From an uncultured Coriobacteriaceae bacterium (GTDB lineage: Bacteria > Actinomycetota > Coriobacteriia > Coriobacteriales > Coriobacteriaceae): a DNA stretch of 43,442 nucleotides. The notes below the pieces were generated by a model. That model was given only the letters and a program-made list of their open reading frames with translations. It was not told the origin of the DNA and made no database searches. Positions 24,382-32,604 of the stretch are shown in pieces (the first letter of the stretch is position 1; each line of letters starts with the position of its first letter). The stretch covers positions 1 through 43,442 of the forward strand of contig CALUOB010000005.1 of NCBI GenBank assembly GCA_944322175.1. Direction: 5' to 3'. Both the position numbers and the translations under genes were made by a program.

Positions 24382-26625
24382 ATGGCTGATAACGCCGTTT
24401 ACGGATCGTACGGTTGGGCGGGCTACATCGCGCGCGTTGACCTTACGTCCGGCAACATTACTACCGAGTCCGACGAGGAGCTGCAGGACCTCTACATCGG
24501 CGGCATGGGCTTTGCCAACAAGATCATGGCCGACGAGGTTCCCGCGGGCACCAAGTGGGACGACCCCGAGAACAAGGCCGTTCTCGCCGTCGGCCCGCTC
24601 ACCGGTTCGGGCGTGCCGCTGGCCGGCCGCTCCACCTGGGCCACGCTCTCCACGTTTACCAAGGACTACCTGATCGTCGACGCCCACTGCGGCGGCACGC
24701 TCGGCGCCCAGCTCAAGTACTCCGGCCACGACGGCCTCATCATCGAGGGCGAGTCCGAGTCGCCGGTCTACATCCTCATCGACGACGACAAGATCTCGAT
24801 CGAGGACGCCTCCGCCGTCTGGGGCAAGGGCACCCGCGAGACCACCGAGGCCCTGTGCAAGAAGCACGGTGTCGACTGCTGCGTCGCCGCCATCGGCCCG
24901 GCGGGCGAGAACCTGCTGCCCTACGCGTGCGTCATGAACGCCCGTAGCCACTCCGCTGGCGCTGGCCTCGGCGCGGTTCTCGGCAAGAAGAAGGTCAAGG
25001 CCGTCGTCGTGCGCGGCACCAAGGCCGTCAACGTTGCCGACCCGCAGATGGTCGCCGACCTCTCCGACTACATGCTCAACGAGGTTCTCGGCTCCAACAA
25101 CAACCACGTCGTCCCGAGCACCCAGCAGTCCTGGGCCGAGTACTACGACAAGGGCTCCCGTTGGACCGCTGCCAAGGGTCTGTACTGGGCTGCCGCCGAG
25201 GGCGGTCCCATCGAGACCGGCGAGCCCAAGCCCGGCGAGCTCAACACCGTTGGCTACCGCTGCATGAAGTCCACCAAGGACCTGGGCCCCGAGGCCGAGA
25301 AGTACACCGTCAAGATGGCCGGTTGCCACGGCTGCCCGGTGCGCTGCTACACCAACGTTGCCATTCCGCGCGTCAAGGAGATCACCGGCTACTCGTCCAC
25401 GGGCAACACCTGCGTGCCGAACTTCCCGGTTTCGTCCTACATGCCCGGCATCGCCCCGGTTGCCGGCCTGACCGACGACGAGGGCACCCTCACCGACCTC
25501 TCGGTCATCTACAACCAGGTTGTCTCGGGCGTCGTTGACGACCTCGGCCTGTGGTGCAACTACGCGCAGCTCTACCGCGACATCGCGCACTGCTACGCCG
25601 AGGGCATCTTCGAGCGCGAGCTCGGCGACGACTACGCCGACTACAAGTTCGAGGACTTCTTCAACAACCAGGATCCGACCCCCATCGTCAAGATCCTCAC
25701 CGACATCGCGATGAACAAGAAGGAGATCGCCTATGTCGGTCACGGTCCGCTCGTGTGGACCGAGCGCTGGAACGACGCCAAGTGGTATGACGACGCCAAG
25801 AGCTGCCTCATCAACTACCGCGGCTGGCCCGTTCACCACGCCATCGAGTGCTTCGGCCAGGTCGGCGGTCTGTACAACATGATGTTCAACCGCGACGACA
25901 TGATCCACTCCGCCGTTAACTTCCAGGGCTGCGGCCTGCCCATCGACCTCAAGCGCCAGATGGCCAAGGAGATGTGGGGCGCCGAGGACGCGTGCGATCC
26001 CGACAAGGCGTACACGCCCATCAACGACGCCAAGATCGAGTTCGCGTGGTGGAGCATCGTCACCGACGTCCTGCATGACTCGCTGACGCTGTGCAACTGG
26101 GTGTGGCCGATGGCCATGGCCCCCGAGAAGGCCCGCGACTACCGCGGCGACCTGGACCTCGAGGCCCAGTTCTTCACCGCCGTCACCGGCAAGGAGGTCA
26201 CCATCGACGACCTCTACAAGGCCGGCGAGCGCATCATGACGCTCCAGCGCGGTTACTCGGCGCTCGGCATGACCGACGCTGAGGGCAACGTGGGCTGCAA
26301 CGACTTCCGCAACGTCCACGACGTCATCACCGAGTGGGTTTTCGAGAAGGATCCCGACATCAAGCCCTTCGAGGAGGGCACCGACAAGATGGATCGCGAC
26401 GACTGGTCGAAGGCGCTGGGCATGCTCTACAAGCGCTTCGGCTGGGACGAGGAACTCGGCTGCCCCACCAAGCAGTGCCTCGAGGACCTCGAGCTCGACG
26501 ATCTCGCGACCAAGCTCGACGAGGCCGGCCTGCTCGTCGACGGCGGCGACGCCTACGACGACCGTACGCGCACCTACGACGGCATCCTCGCCGACTACAG
26601 CGCCAACAACCCGGCTCTTGCCTAA
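24382..26625 (+). CDS. Tungsten-type aldehyde:ferredoxin oxidoreductase family protein
   Basis: A 747-aa member of the AOR family, which uses a tungsten or molybdenum bis-pyranopterin centre to oxidise aldehydes to acids or, in some members, other substrates. The N-terminal domain shows YIARVDLTSGNI, GGMGFANKIM, VGPLTGSGVPLAGR and CGGTLGAQLKYSGHDGLII. The Fe-S cluster is bound by Cys in GCHGCPVRCY (about 315, 318, 322) and a distant Cys in DSLTLCNWVW (about 571). It is about 120-140 residues longer than the archaeal AOR type (near 600 aa), consistent with the YdhV/benzoyl-CoA-reductase-like branch; the substrate is therefore open. AAGGAG precedes the ATG. Flanking Fe-S and multihaem genes argue for membrane-linked respiration rather than simple ferredoxin reduction. 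No cofactor synthesis genes are nearby. Confidence 0.9.
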   Translation: MADNAVYGSYGWAGYIARVDLTSGNITTESDEELQDLYIGGMGFANKIMADEVPAGTKWDDPENKAVLAVGPLTGSGVPLAGRSTWATLSTFTKDYLIVDAHCGGTLGAQLKYSGHDGLIIEGESESPVYILIDDDKISIEDASAVWGKGTRETTEALCKKHGVDCCVAAIGPAGENLLPYACVMNARSHSAGAGLGAVLGKKKVKAVVVRGTKAVNVADPQMVADLSDYMLNEVLGSNNNHVVPSTQQSWAEYYDKGSRWTAAKGLYWAAAEGGPIETGEPKPGELNTVGYRCMKSTKDLGPEAEKYTVKMAGCHGCPVRCYTNVAIPRVKEITGYSSTGNTCVPNFPVSSYMPGIAPVAGLTDDEGTLTDLSVIYNQVVSGVVDDLGLWCNYAQLYRDIAHCYAEGIFERELGDDYADYKFEDFFNNQDPTPIVKILTDIAMNKKEIAYVGHGPLVWTERWNDAKWYDDAKSCLINYRGWPVHHAIECFGQVGGLYNMMFNRDDMIHSAVNFQGCGLPIDLKRQMAKEMWGAEDACDPDKAYTPINDAKIEFAWWSIVTDVLHDSLTLCNWVWPMAMAPEKARDYRGDLDLEAQFFTAVTGKEVTIDDLYKAGERIMTLQRGYSALGMTDAEGNVGCNDFRNVHDVITEWVFEKDPDIKPFEEGTDKMDRDDWSKALGMLYKRFGWDEELGCPTKQCLEDLELDDLATKLDEAGLLVDGGDAYDDRTRTYDGILADYSANNPALA

Positions 26626-26647
26626 ACGACCACGAAAGGAGTGAACC

Positions 26648-27319
26648 ATGGCTGACGAAATCAAGGACACTACCGGGACCGAAGCCCCGGCCAAGAAGCG
26701 CAAGGTCAAGCGCCTTCCGATCGCCATCGCGGTCGTTGTGATCGTTGCCGTGCTCGGCGTTGCCGGCTGGGCTTGGCACGCCACCCCCGAGTACTGCGAC
26801 GCCGTGTGCCACAGCACGATGGGCAAGTACTACGACTCGTTTGAGAACGACACCACGAGCCTCGCTTACGCTCACAAGTCCATCGTTAACAACCAGTGCC
26901 TCGGCTGCCACGAGGCCACGCTCTCCCAGACGGTGAGCCAGGCCCAGTCGCAGCTTTCGGGCAGCTTCTCCACGCCGCTCGACAAGGTGACCTACTCCAA
27001 TGAGTTCTGCCTGCAGAGCGGCTGCCACCTGGGCGGCGGCGTGATGCCGGGCGCAACCGAGTCCTCCACCAAGGACTACGGCTTTGACCCACACAGCACC
27101 TACCACGGTGGCGTTGTGCAGCAGTGCAACTCCTGCCACCGCATGCACGACCAGAGCGTCCTCACCTGCACCGGCTGCCACCAGATCGGCGCGTACGAGG
27201 GCGAGGGCGACATCCCCGAGGGTTGGACCGACACCGCCGAGGTCGACGGCACCATGACCTACCTGCCCAAGGGCTGGACGGTTCCCCAGAACTTCGAGGC
27301 AACCACCACGCAGGAGTAA
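26648..27319 (+). CDS. Membrane-anchored pentahaem c-type cytochrome (NapC/NrfH-like)
   Basis: A 223-aa quinol-linked or terminal electron carrier. Residues 23-44 are one membrane anchor after a Lys-rich cytosolic start, placing the haem domain outside. Five haem attachment sites are seen: Cys50-Cys54-His55 (CX3CH), Cys84-Cys87-His88 (CLGCH), Cys121-Cys126-His127 (CX4CH), Cys160-Cys163-His164 (CNSCH) and Cys174-Cys177-His178 (CTGCH). The first is followed by STM, recalling the Met ligand region of NrfH. Two of five motifs are non-canonical. It is the third gene of the operon (AAAGGAG, 22-bp gap) and probably connects the Fe-S/oxidoreductase pair to the quinone pool or an external acceptor. 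The direction of electron flow is not determinable. Confidence 0.88.
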   Translation: MADEIKDTTGTEAPAKKRKVKRLPIAIAVVVIVAVLGVAGWAWHATPEYCDAVCHSTMGKYYDSFENDTTSLAYAHKSIVNNQCLGCHEATLSQTVSQAQSQLSGSFSTPLDKVTYSNEFCLQSGCHLGGGVMPGATESSTKDYGFDPHSTYHGGVVQQCNSCHRMHDQSVLTCTGCHQIGAYEGEGDIPEGWTDTAEVDGTMTYLPKGWTVPQNFEATTTQE

Positions 27320-27369
27320 GCCCTTTGAGCTTCTCGGCTGCACGCAGTGCCCGGGCATAGCGCCTGATA

Positions 27370-27402
27370 GGGCGGCTTCCTCAAGGAGGCCGCCCTTCTC
27401 TT
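27370..27402 (+). terminator. Intrinsic terminator of the oxidoreductase operon
   Basis: GGGCGGCTTCCT (27370-27381) pairs with AGGAGGCCGCCC (27384-27395) with one mismatch, followed by TTCTCTTA. It ends the operon about 50 bp after the cytochrome stop codon. Confidence 0.75.
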
Positions 27403-27566
27403 ATATAGGTGGGGCGTGGCAGTGCTTGGCGGCCGGCGCCCGCTCTTGCTGCAAGCGCAGGCGCGCCAAGGCGTGTTTGCAGTTCTCGCAGTTTTGCCGG
27501 GGCCGCTGCCACGTACCGGGCATCTGGGGGATAATAGCGGCGTTTAACTGACGCGAAAGGGGATCC

Positions 27567-27833
27567 ATGACCGCCATTGACTACACGCCGCAGGGCGTTT
27601 GCTCGCGCAACATCCACGTGGAGCTTGCCGACGACGGCAACACCATCGACGCCGTGAGCTTTGTGGGCGGCTGCAACGGCAACCTCAAGGCCATCTCCAA
27701 GCTCGTTGCCGGCAAGCCTGTTGACGAGATCGTCTCGATCCTCGAGGGCAACACCTGCGGCAATCGTCCCACCTCGTGCGCCGACCAGCTGACGCGTGCC
27801 CTGCGCGCCGCTCAGTCCCAGGCCCGCGCCTAA
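27567..27833 (+). CDS. TSCPD-domain small protein (TIGR03905-like)
   Basis: An 88-aa protein that is essentially one TSCPD domain: TPQGVCSRNIHVEL, FVGGCNGNLKAISKLVAGKPVDEIVSIL and CGNRPTSCADQLTRAL. This domain also occurs at the C terminus of vitamin-B12-dependent ribonucleotide reductases, and stand-alone versions are common in anaerobes. Conserved cysteines (CSRN, GGCNGN, NTCG, TSCADQ) suggest metal or redox chemistry, but no function is established. The ATG is preceded by AAAGGGG, and a possible -10 (GATAAT) lies about 35 bp upstream. A Tat lipoprotein gene starts 17 bp after its stop, so the two may be cotranscribed. Confidence 0.85.
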   Translation: MTAIDYTPQGVCSRNIHVELADDGNTIDAVSFVGGCNGNLKAISKLVAGKPVDEIVSILEGNTCGNRPTSCADQLTRALRAAQSQARA

Positions 27834-27850
27834 GTTTTCCGGAGAAGCCC

Positions 27851-29116
27851 GTGTTCAAGCCAAAGCGCAAACTGTCCGCATCGTCTGTCTCCGCCGCGCG
27901 CCCCGAGAGCCAGGGCGCCGCGCGCAAGGGCATTACGCGCCGTCGCTTTGCCGCCGGCACCGCCGCCGTGGGCGGCGCGATTGCAGTAGCTACCGCGCTG
28001 TCGGGTTGCGGCGGTTCGGACGGCTCGGGTACGGGCGACCCCACGATCATCGACGACGATTCGCAGAGTATCAACGTGCTCGAGGAGTTTGCCGAGGCCG
28101 AGGCGCCCGAGGCTTCCGCCACTTGGGAGCTTCCGCTTGGCACGGTGCTTCTCCCGAGCAGCGGCGCGTACGTTGCCCTTATCCAGCAGGGAACTACGGC
28201 CGCCGTCATGAACACGCTCGGCGCGCTGAGCCTCTCTTCGGGCTCAACGGTTACGCTGCTCGAGGAGCCAACTTCGGGTGCTTCTCGCTCATTCTTTGAC
28301 GCGAGCTGCTCCAACGACCTCTTTGTGTGGATCGAGATCGACTACGATAACCGCAGCTGGACCTTGTTTGCCCAGTCCTTTGCCGAAGGGGCGCTTACGG
28401 GTTCTGCGCAAGAGCTCGAGAAGGGCACCTCGGATTACGACCCGCCGCGCTTTACCGTGTACAACGACTCGGTTATCTGGCTTGTGATGCCCAATGCTTC
28501 GGGCCCCAAGTCGTCCGAGAGCTCGTTTTGCCGCATGTGGTCCACGGGTGACGGCAGCGCGCAAGACCTGTGGGAGTCGCACGGCCGCTTTGCGACCACG
28601 CCCACGGTTTCGGAGGGCGTGCTTACCATCGCGCCGCGCGTGCGCGAGGACGAGGGCCAGTACTACGGCATCACGGCGATCGACCTGTCGGACAGCGATC
28701 ACGCCCAGCTCGATCAGCTCGTGCTGCCCATGAGCATTCGCCCCTTTGAGGCGGTGTACATGGGGGGCAAGTTTGCCTTCTCGGTTGAGGCGAGCTACGA
28801 GTCGGGTGGCCTGTTTGGCAACATGGGCACCTACGTGGGCAGCGGCAGCGGCCCGTACTACACGCTTTCGCGCGAGCCGTTTGCCTGCGTGTGCGGCAAA
28901 GAGGGTCGCTACGCCGTTAAGTCGCAGTCGTCGCACTTTCTCATCGACACCGACCAAGAGACGTACGCGGTTATCTACGCGCCCGACCACAGCCTCGACT
29001 TTGGCGACTACCCCGCCACCGTTGGCACGGCCGACACGCTCGTGACCTTTGCTACCGTGCGCAACCAAGAGACCGGCATGCCCGAGAAGGTCGTTGCCCG
29101 CACGTTTGCGCTGTAG
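27851..29116 (+). CDS. Tat-signal lipoprotein of unknown function, probably beta-rich
   Basis: A 421-aa exported protein. The N terminus has a lysine-rich lead, then TRRRF and a hydrophobic segment ending LSGCGG. This combines a twin-arginine motif with a lipobox, so it should fold in the cytoplasm before export and be lipidated at the Cys of LSGC. The mature part begins with an acidic linker and continues with repeated short beta-like segments (WELPLGTVLLPSSGAYVALI, LFVWIEIDYDNRSWTLF, SVIWLVMP, FATTPTVSEGVLTIAP). That pattern is suggestive of a beta-propeller, but no family signature was recognised. The start GTG at 27851 has GGAG 9-11 nt upstream; a longer frame from 27776 overlaps the TSCPD gene and was rejected. 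Substrate or partner is unknown. Confidence 0.75.
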   Translation: MFKPKRKLSASSVSAARPESQGAARKGITRRRFAAGTAAVGGAIAVATALSGCGGSDGSGTGDPTIIDDDSQSINVLEEFAEAEAPEASATWELPLGTVLLPSSGAYVALIQQGTTAAVMNTLGALSLSSGSTVTLLEEPTSGASRSFFDASCSNDLFVWIEIDYDNRSWTLFAQSFAEGALTGSAQELEKGTSDYDPPRFTVYNDSVIWLVMPNASGPKSSESSFCRMWSTGDGSAQDLWESHGRFATTPTVSEGVLTIAPRVREDEGQYYGITAIDLSDSDHAQLDQLVLPMSIRPFEAVYMGGKFAFSVEASYESGGLFGNMGTYVGSGSGPYYTLSREPFACVCGKEGRYAVKSQSSHFLIDTDQETYAVIYAPDHSLDFGDYPATVGTADTLVTFATVRNQETGMPEKVVARTFAL

Positions 29117-29227
29117 CTGTCCCTGCGCGCGGGAGTGCCTGCATTGTAGGCGCACGTCTTGCGCGGCCGCGGCCGCGCGGCGGGCGCGTTGGCGCCGAGG
29201 GGAGCGTCGCTAACCGTAGCCGCTAAC

Positions 29228-29331
29228 GTTTTACGCAGTTACGAACGCTTGACGCAATTGCGAACGCTTACCGGCCCAAAACGAGCTCTAAGCGTTCGCG
29301 TTTGCGTCAAGCGTTCGTCGTTGCGTAGAAC
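29228..29331. repeat. Long imperfect inverted repeat between convergent genes
   Basis: Arms of 43 bp (29228-29270 and 29289-29331) pair with only a few mismatches around an 18-nt loop. Within each arm a CGAACGCTT-type segment recurs, so the arm is itself an internal duplication. It lies between the ends of two convergent genes and lacks a T-run. The shared core of the 9441 and 30295 elements is absent. It could act as a two-way transcription stop, or be a remnant of a palindromic mobile sequence. Confidence 0.75.
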
Positions 29332-29402
29332 TTGGCGTCGCAGTTCGGAGCGGCCTGGTCTTTGGGCGAGCGCGCCGCGCTTGTGGCGAGGCGGGGCAGG
29401 GG

Positions 29403-29801
29403 TTAGTAGCCCATGCGGCGCAGATCGTCGTCGCTCAGGCCAAAGTAGTGGCCGATCTCGTGGACCACAGTTTTGCGAATCTGCTCGATGATCTCCTCGC
29501 GGCTTGAGAAGAGCCGCTCGTGCGCGCGTTTGAAGATCGTGACCATGTCGGGGGCCATGTTGCCGTAGCTAAAACCGCGCTCGGTGAGAGGAACGCCCTC
29601 GTACAGGCCGAGAAGCGCGCCGCGCACCCGTGTGCCGTCCGAGGGCTCTTCGCCTCGGACGAGGGCGGCGCGCTGCGCGGCGCTCGGCTCATCCGCCATG
29701 GTAATGCCGACGTTTTCGAGCGCATCCAAAAAGCGCGGCGGTATGCTCGCCAAGGCCTCTTCTATGGCCTGTTCGAACTCTTCGTCGGTCATTTCGTACA
29801 T
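29403..29801 (-). CDS. Small zinc metallopeptidase-like protein (zincin, DUF-type)
   Basis: A 132-aa protein of the 'metallopeptidase family protein' group (zincin_1, PF06262-like) common in Actinobacteria. It has an N-terminal acidic helix (MTDEEFEQAIEEALASIP), FLDALENVGITMADEP, LLGLYEGVPLTER and the zinc motif VVHEIGHYFGLSDDDLRRMGY (H-E-x-x-H with a downstream Asp). No signal peptide is visible, so it is cytoplasmic. Peptidase activity is inferred from the motif only. The start ATG at 29799-29801 has AAGGAG upstream, which excludes a 12-residue extension. It is divergent from the DUF3006 gene. Confidence 0.85.
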   Translation of the reverse strand: MYEMTDEEFEQAIEEALASIPPRFLDALENVGITMADEPSAAQRAALVRGEEPSDGTRVRGALLGLYEGVPLTERGFSYGNMAPDMVTIFKRAHERLFSSREEIIEQIRKTVVHEIGHYFGLSDDDLRRMGY

Positions 29802-29943
29802 GGGCGCTCCTTCTTGCGCTCGGCGGGCGCGCGGCACCGCTTTGCTCTACTATACGCTACGATGAGAAGCCAGAACATGATGGCGCCGCGTGCTGCCTGC
29901 GCATTGCGCACGGGCTTGGGGCGCGGCCAAGAGGAGGTTCGCT

Positions 29944-30201
29944 ATGGAGCGCGTGACCATTGACCGCATTATCGACGGCGTTGCCATTTGCCTGGCAGGC
30001 CCGGGCATGCTGAGACGCATTCCGGCCGACGAGCTGCCCGAAGGCGCGGGCGAGGGCACCGTGCTCGACCGCGTGGACGGTGCATACGTGATTAACGCCG
30101 AGCTCACCGCCGGCCAGACCACCTATATGGAAAGCGAGCTTTACTACGAGCACGAAGACGGATCGCCCGCCATGCGCGACGACTTTGAGGGCCGCTTGTA
30201 G
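29944..30201 (+). CDS. DUF3006-like small protein
   Basis: An 85-aa protein resembling the DUF3006 family: ERVTIDRIIDGVAICLAG at the N terminus, then RRIPADELPEGAGEGTVLDRVDG, and an acidic C-terminal half (YMESELYYEHEDGS). Members of this family often sit beside metallo-beta-lactamase or nuclease genes, but none is adjacent here. Function is unknown. AGAGGAGG precedes the chosen ATG; an upstream in-frame start at 29890 has no ribosome site. The upstream intergenic region is shared with the divergent zincin gene and contains AT-rich TACTATACGCTACGAT, a possible two-way promoter. The stretch after it is the copy-2 structured element. Confidence 0.65.
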   Translation: MERVTIDRIIDGVAICLAGPGMLRRIPADELPEGAGEGTVLDRVDGAYVINAELTAGQTTYMESELYYEHEDGSPAMRDDFEGRL

Positions 30202-30543
30202 GTCCTGCTTCGCTTGGGGCCCGGTGCCCGAGGAGCTCCGAAGCTCGTTTCCTGGGCTTTTGTCGTTTTGAAAAGGGGCCTCGGAGAGGTTTTTCGGATA
30301 TTCGAATACTTTTGGCGAACCTTCAAGTAGAGGCAAAATCGCCACGTCATCTACCTGCGGTTTTAATACCGTGAAGGACGAGTCTACTCGGGTTCTTGGC
30401 AAAAGTTCTCGAATATCCGTCGTTCTTTGTTTTGCAAGGCGGTTCGCGGGTTGTTTTGGCTGCCCTCGTTCAGCTGAATTCGGGTTTTGTTTGCCATACT
30501 GAAGGCACCGTTTGCGTAGGTGCAGGTGTTCGGAAGGTGGTTG
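30202..30543. other. Intergenic region dominated by structured element copy 2
   Basis: This 342-bp stretch holds the element at 30295-30419 and, after it, AT-richer sequence that may contain the promoter of the serine hydrolase (CATACT near 30495). No gene with a ribosome site was found. Its base composition is visibly lower in G+C than the neighbouring genes. Confidence 0.6.
30295..30419. repeat. Core-and-arms structured element, copy 2
   Basis: Outer arms CGGATATTCGA (30295-30305) and TCGAATATCCG (30409-30419) are perfectly complementary. Inside are ACTTTTG/CAAAAGT (30308-30314/30400-30406), GAACC/GGTTC (30317-30321/30391-30395) and AGTAGA/TCTACT (30326-30331/30383-30388). The loop holds the core ATCTACCTGCGG (30349-30360) and GTGAA (30371-30375). 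Spacing from AGTAG to core (18) and core to TCTACTCGGG (22) equals copy 1, while arm sequences are unrelated. Confidence 0.75.
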
Positions 30544-31776
30544 GTGTTGGGTAAGATGCCGTTCGGCCAACACGGCAAGGGCGATGCCCCGCGGCCGCGT
30601 GTTCGCGTTGCCGCCACGGTGGCGATACTGCTTGCGGCATGCGCGGTGTGCGCCGGTGTGGTTGCCGCCCAGATGGGCGTGGGATTAGGCCAAAAGGCCG
30701 CATCCGGCAGCCGGGGGTCCGCTCGGGTTCAGGCGACTGCGGCTATCGGCTCGGCCGCGGCGGTCGATGCCGCCGGCGACGCCGAAAAGGTCGATACCGA
30801 CGATGACGATGCAGAGGATGGCGCCAGCAAGACCTCCGCATCGCGCACGTCGGACACTGCCAAGAGCAAGGCTGCGAAAAAAGACGAGGAGCCAGAGGAA
30901 CTCGCGCTGGCCGACATCGATCCTCTGAGCTTTGACGCCGTGCCCGCCTCCGACGGACTTTCAACGTTTACGCTGGCAGACGGTACCGCAGAGCCTGAGC
31001 TTCCAAGTAGCGCCCAGAAGCAGATCGAGAGCGCTGCCAGCGCCGTTGCCCAAGCAGGCGGCGCGCTCAGCGTGGTCTTCGTCGACATGAACACGGGCGC
31101 GGGCATTGCCTATGCACCCGACACCGAGGTGTACGGCGCGAGCTCGTTTAAGGCCCCGTACGCGCTCTACGTGTGCGAGCAGCTGGTCGAGAAGGGCAAG
31201 GCGTCGCTCGACGACGTGTGCACCGTGGGCGCCACCTACGGGCTCGACGAGCCGCACGATCCCAACGAGGCCTACGTCACGCGCGATCTTATTTCCAACG
31301 CGATCACGGTGTCGGACAACGACAGCTTCAAGGTTCTCCGCAACGCCTACGACGCCCAGGGCTACGAGTCGTGGGCGCAGAGCCTGGGCGTGACGGACGC
31401 CCTCATCGATCCCGTGTCCTACTACCCCTCGTACTGCGCGCGCAGCTCGGCCCGCCTGTGGTGCGAGATGCTCGCCTATCTCGGCACGGGCACCAAGACC
31501 GCCCAGTGGCTGGAGGGCCTGCTCGAGCAGACGTCTGCCTCGTTTATCCGCACGGCCCTCGAGGACGAGGACGAGGACGTGCGCGTGCTCAACAAGGCGG
31601 GCTGGCTCGGCGGCGACCCGGTGTACAACTCGGTAACAGACGCCGGCATCATCGAGTGCGACGGCCATACCTACCTCATGTGCCTCATGAGCAGCATGTC
31701 CGACGGCATCGAGACCGAGCTGCTGCTCGAGCAGCTGGCGTCGGCGCTCTTCGCCGCCCGCGACGCGCTTGCCTAA
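30544..31776 (+). CDS. Class A beta-lactamase-like serine hydrolase, membrane-anchored
   Basis: A protein of about 410 aa with a basic start, one membrane segment (VAATVAILLAACAVCAGVVAA), an acidic/Ala/Ser-rich linker of about 100 residues, and a beta-lactamase/transpeptidase-like domain. Signature residues are GASSFKAPYAL (S-x-x-K, catalytic Ser near residue 200), VSDNDSFKV (SDN-like) and NKAGWLGG (in place of the K-T-G motif). Such hydrolases may be penicillin-interactive enzymes, peptidoglycan hydrolases or true lactamases; the altered third motif and the surface anchor favour a cell-wall role, but this is inference. The start is uncertain: GTG 30544 and TTG 30547 both follow GGAAGG (30532-30537) at good distance. 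The lar genes follow 105 bp later. Confidence 0.8.
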   Translation: MLGKMPFGQHGKGDAPRPRVRVAATVAILLAACAVCAGVVAAQMGVGLGQKAASGSRGSARVQATAAIGSAAAVDAAGDAEKVDTDDDDAEDGASKTSASRTSDTAKSKAAKKDEEPEELALADIDPLSFDAVPASDGLSTFTLADGTAEPELPSSAQKQIESAASAVAQAGGALSVVFVDMNTGAGIAYAPDTEVYGASSFKAPYALYVCEQLVEKGKASLDDVCTVGATYGLDEPHDPNEAYVTRDLISNAITVSDNDSFKVLRNAYDAQGYESWAQSLGVTDALIDPVSYYPSYCARSSARLWCEMLAYLGTGTKTAQWLEGLLEQTSASFIRTALEDEDEDVRVLNKAGWLGGDPVYNSVTDAGIIECDGHTYLMCLMSSMSDGIETELLLEQLASALFAARDALA

Positions 31777-31881
31777 GGCACCCGGCGCCCACGGCGTAAA
31801 CACCGCGCAAAAGGGGATAATGACCTCCGTGCAGACAAGACCCCGCGGTGGGTCCGGCTCGGCCTGTAGGGAGGGAGCGCC

Positions 31882-32490
31882 ATGACACTTGACGAGGCAA
31901 CCCGGGCATTCGCAGACCTTCTCGACGCGCGCACGGCGTACGGCCTTGCGTTCTCGGGCGGATGCGACTCGATGCTCGTGCTGGCGCTCGCGCGCTGTGC
32001 CGGCATCGACGTGGCGCCCTACACGCTTGTGACGGCGTTTCAGGCTGCCTTTGAGCTCGACGACGCCCGCGACGGCGCACGCGACCTCGGGGCGAGCCTC
32101 ACGGTGATCGAGAAGGACATCCTCGGGCAGGGGCGCGTGTGCGCCAACGACCCTGACCGCTGCTACTGGTGCAAGCGCTTCATCTTCGGCACGATCCTCG
32201 GCGCCATGGCGCGCGACGGTCGCACGGTGCTTCTCGACGGGAGCAACGCGAGCGACGACCCGGCCCGTCGTCCGGGCATGCGCGTGCTCGGCGAGCTCGG
32301 CGTGGTGAGCCCCCTGCGCGAGCTCGGCCTTACCAAGGACGACGTGCGCGCGCTTTCGCGCGAACTCGGGTTGTTTACCGCCCAAAAGCCCAACTTCTCG
32401 TGCTACGCCACCAAGGTTCCTACAGGCGAGAAGATCACGGCTGAGCGCCTGGCCGAGGTTGCCGCGCGCGAAGCAAAGGGCTGGCGCTAG
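31882..32490 (+). CDS. larE: LarE-like ATP-dependent sulfur transferase, short form
   Basis: LarE adds sulfur to the nicotinic-acid-derived precursor of the nickel-pincer nucleotide cofactor, in Lactiplantibacillus by giving up its own cysteine sulfur. The 202-aa protein has the PP-loop SGGCDSMLVLAL (usual form SGGVDS), DPDRCYWCKRF, LLDGSNASDD and KPNFSCYATKVPTGE. In the last, Cys174 aligns with the sacrificial Cys176 of L. plantarum LarE. It ends soon after, so about 70 residues of the usual C-terminal domain are missing, with no frameshifted remainder obvious before larB. GGGAGGGAG precedes the ATG. larB and larC follow, which makes the identification firm; whether the short form is active is uncertain. 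Confidence 0.85.
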   Translation: MTLDEATRAFADLLDARTAYGLAFSGGCDSMLVLALARCAGIDVAPYTLVTAFQAAFELDDARDGARDLGASLTVIEKDILGQGRVCANDPDRCYWCKRFIFGTILGAMARDGRTVLLDGSNASDDPARRPGMRVLGELGVVSPLRELGLTKDDVRALSRELGLFTAQKPNFSCYATKVPTGEKITAERLAEVAAREAKGWR

Positions 32491-32604
32491 GGGTCTGCTC
32501 GCATAGATCGGGCGCTGATGGTAATGTCGAATGGCACGCGGGCGCCGGCTCGCGCGTAGGCAGAAACAGACCGTGCCGCTTGCAAACGAAGGGAGCGCGG
32601 GTTT

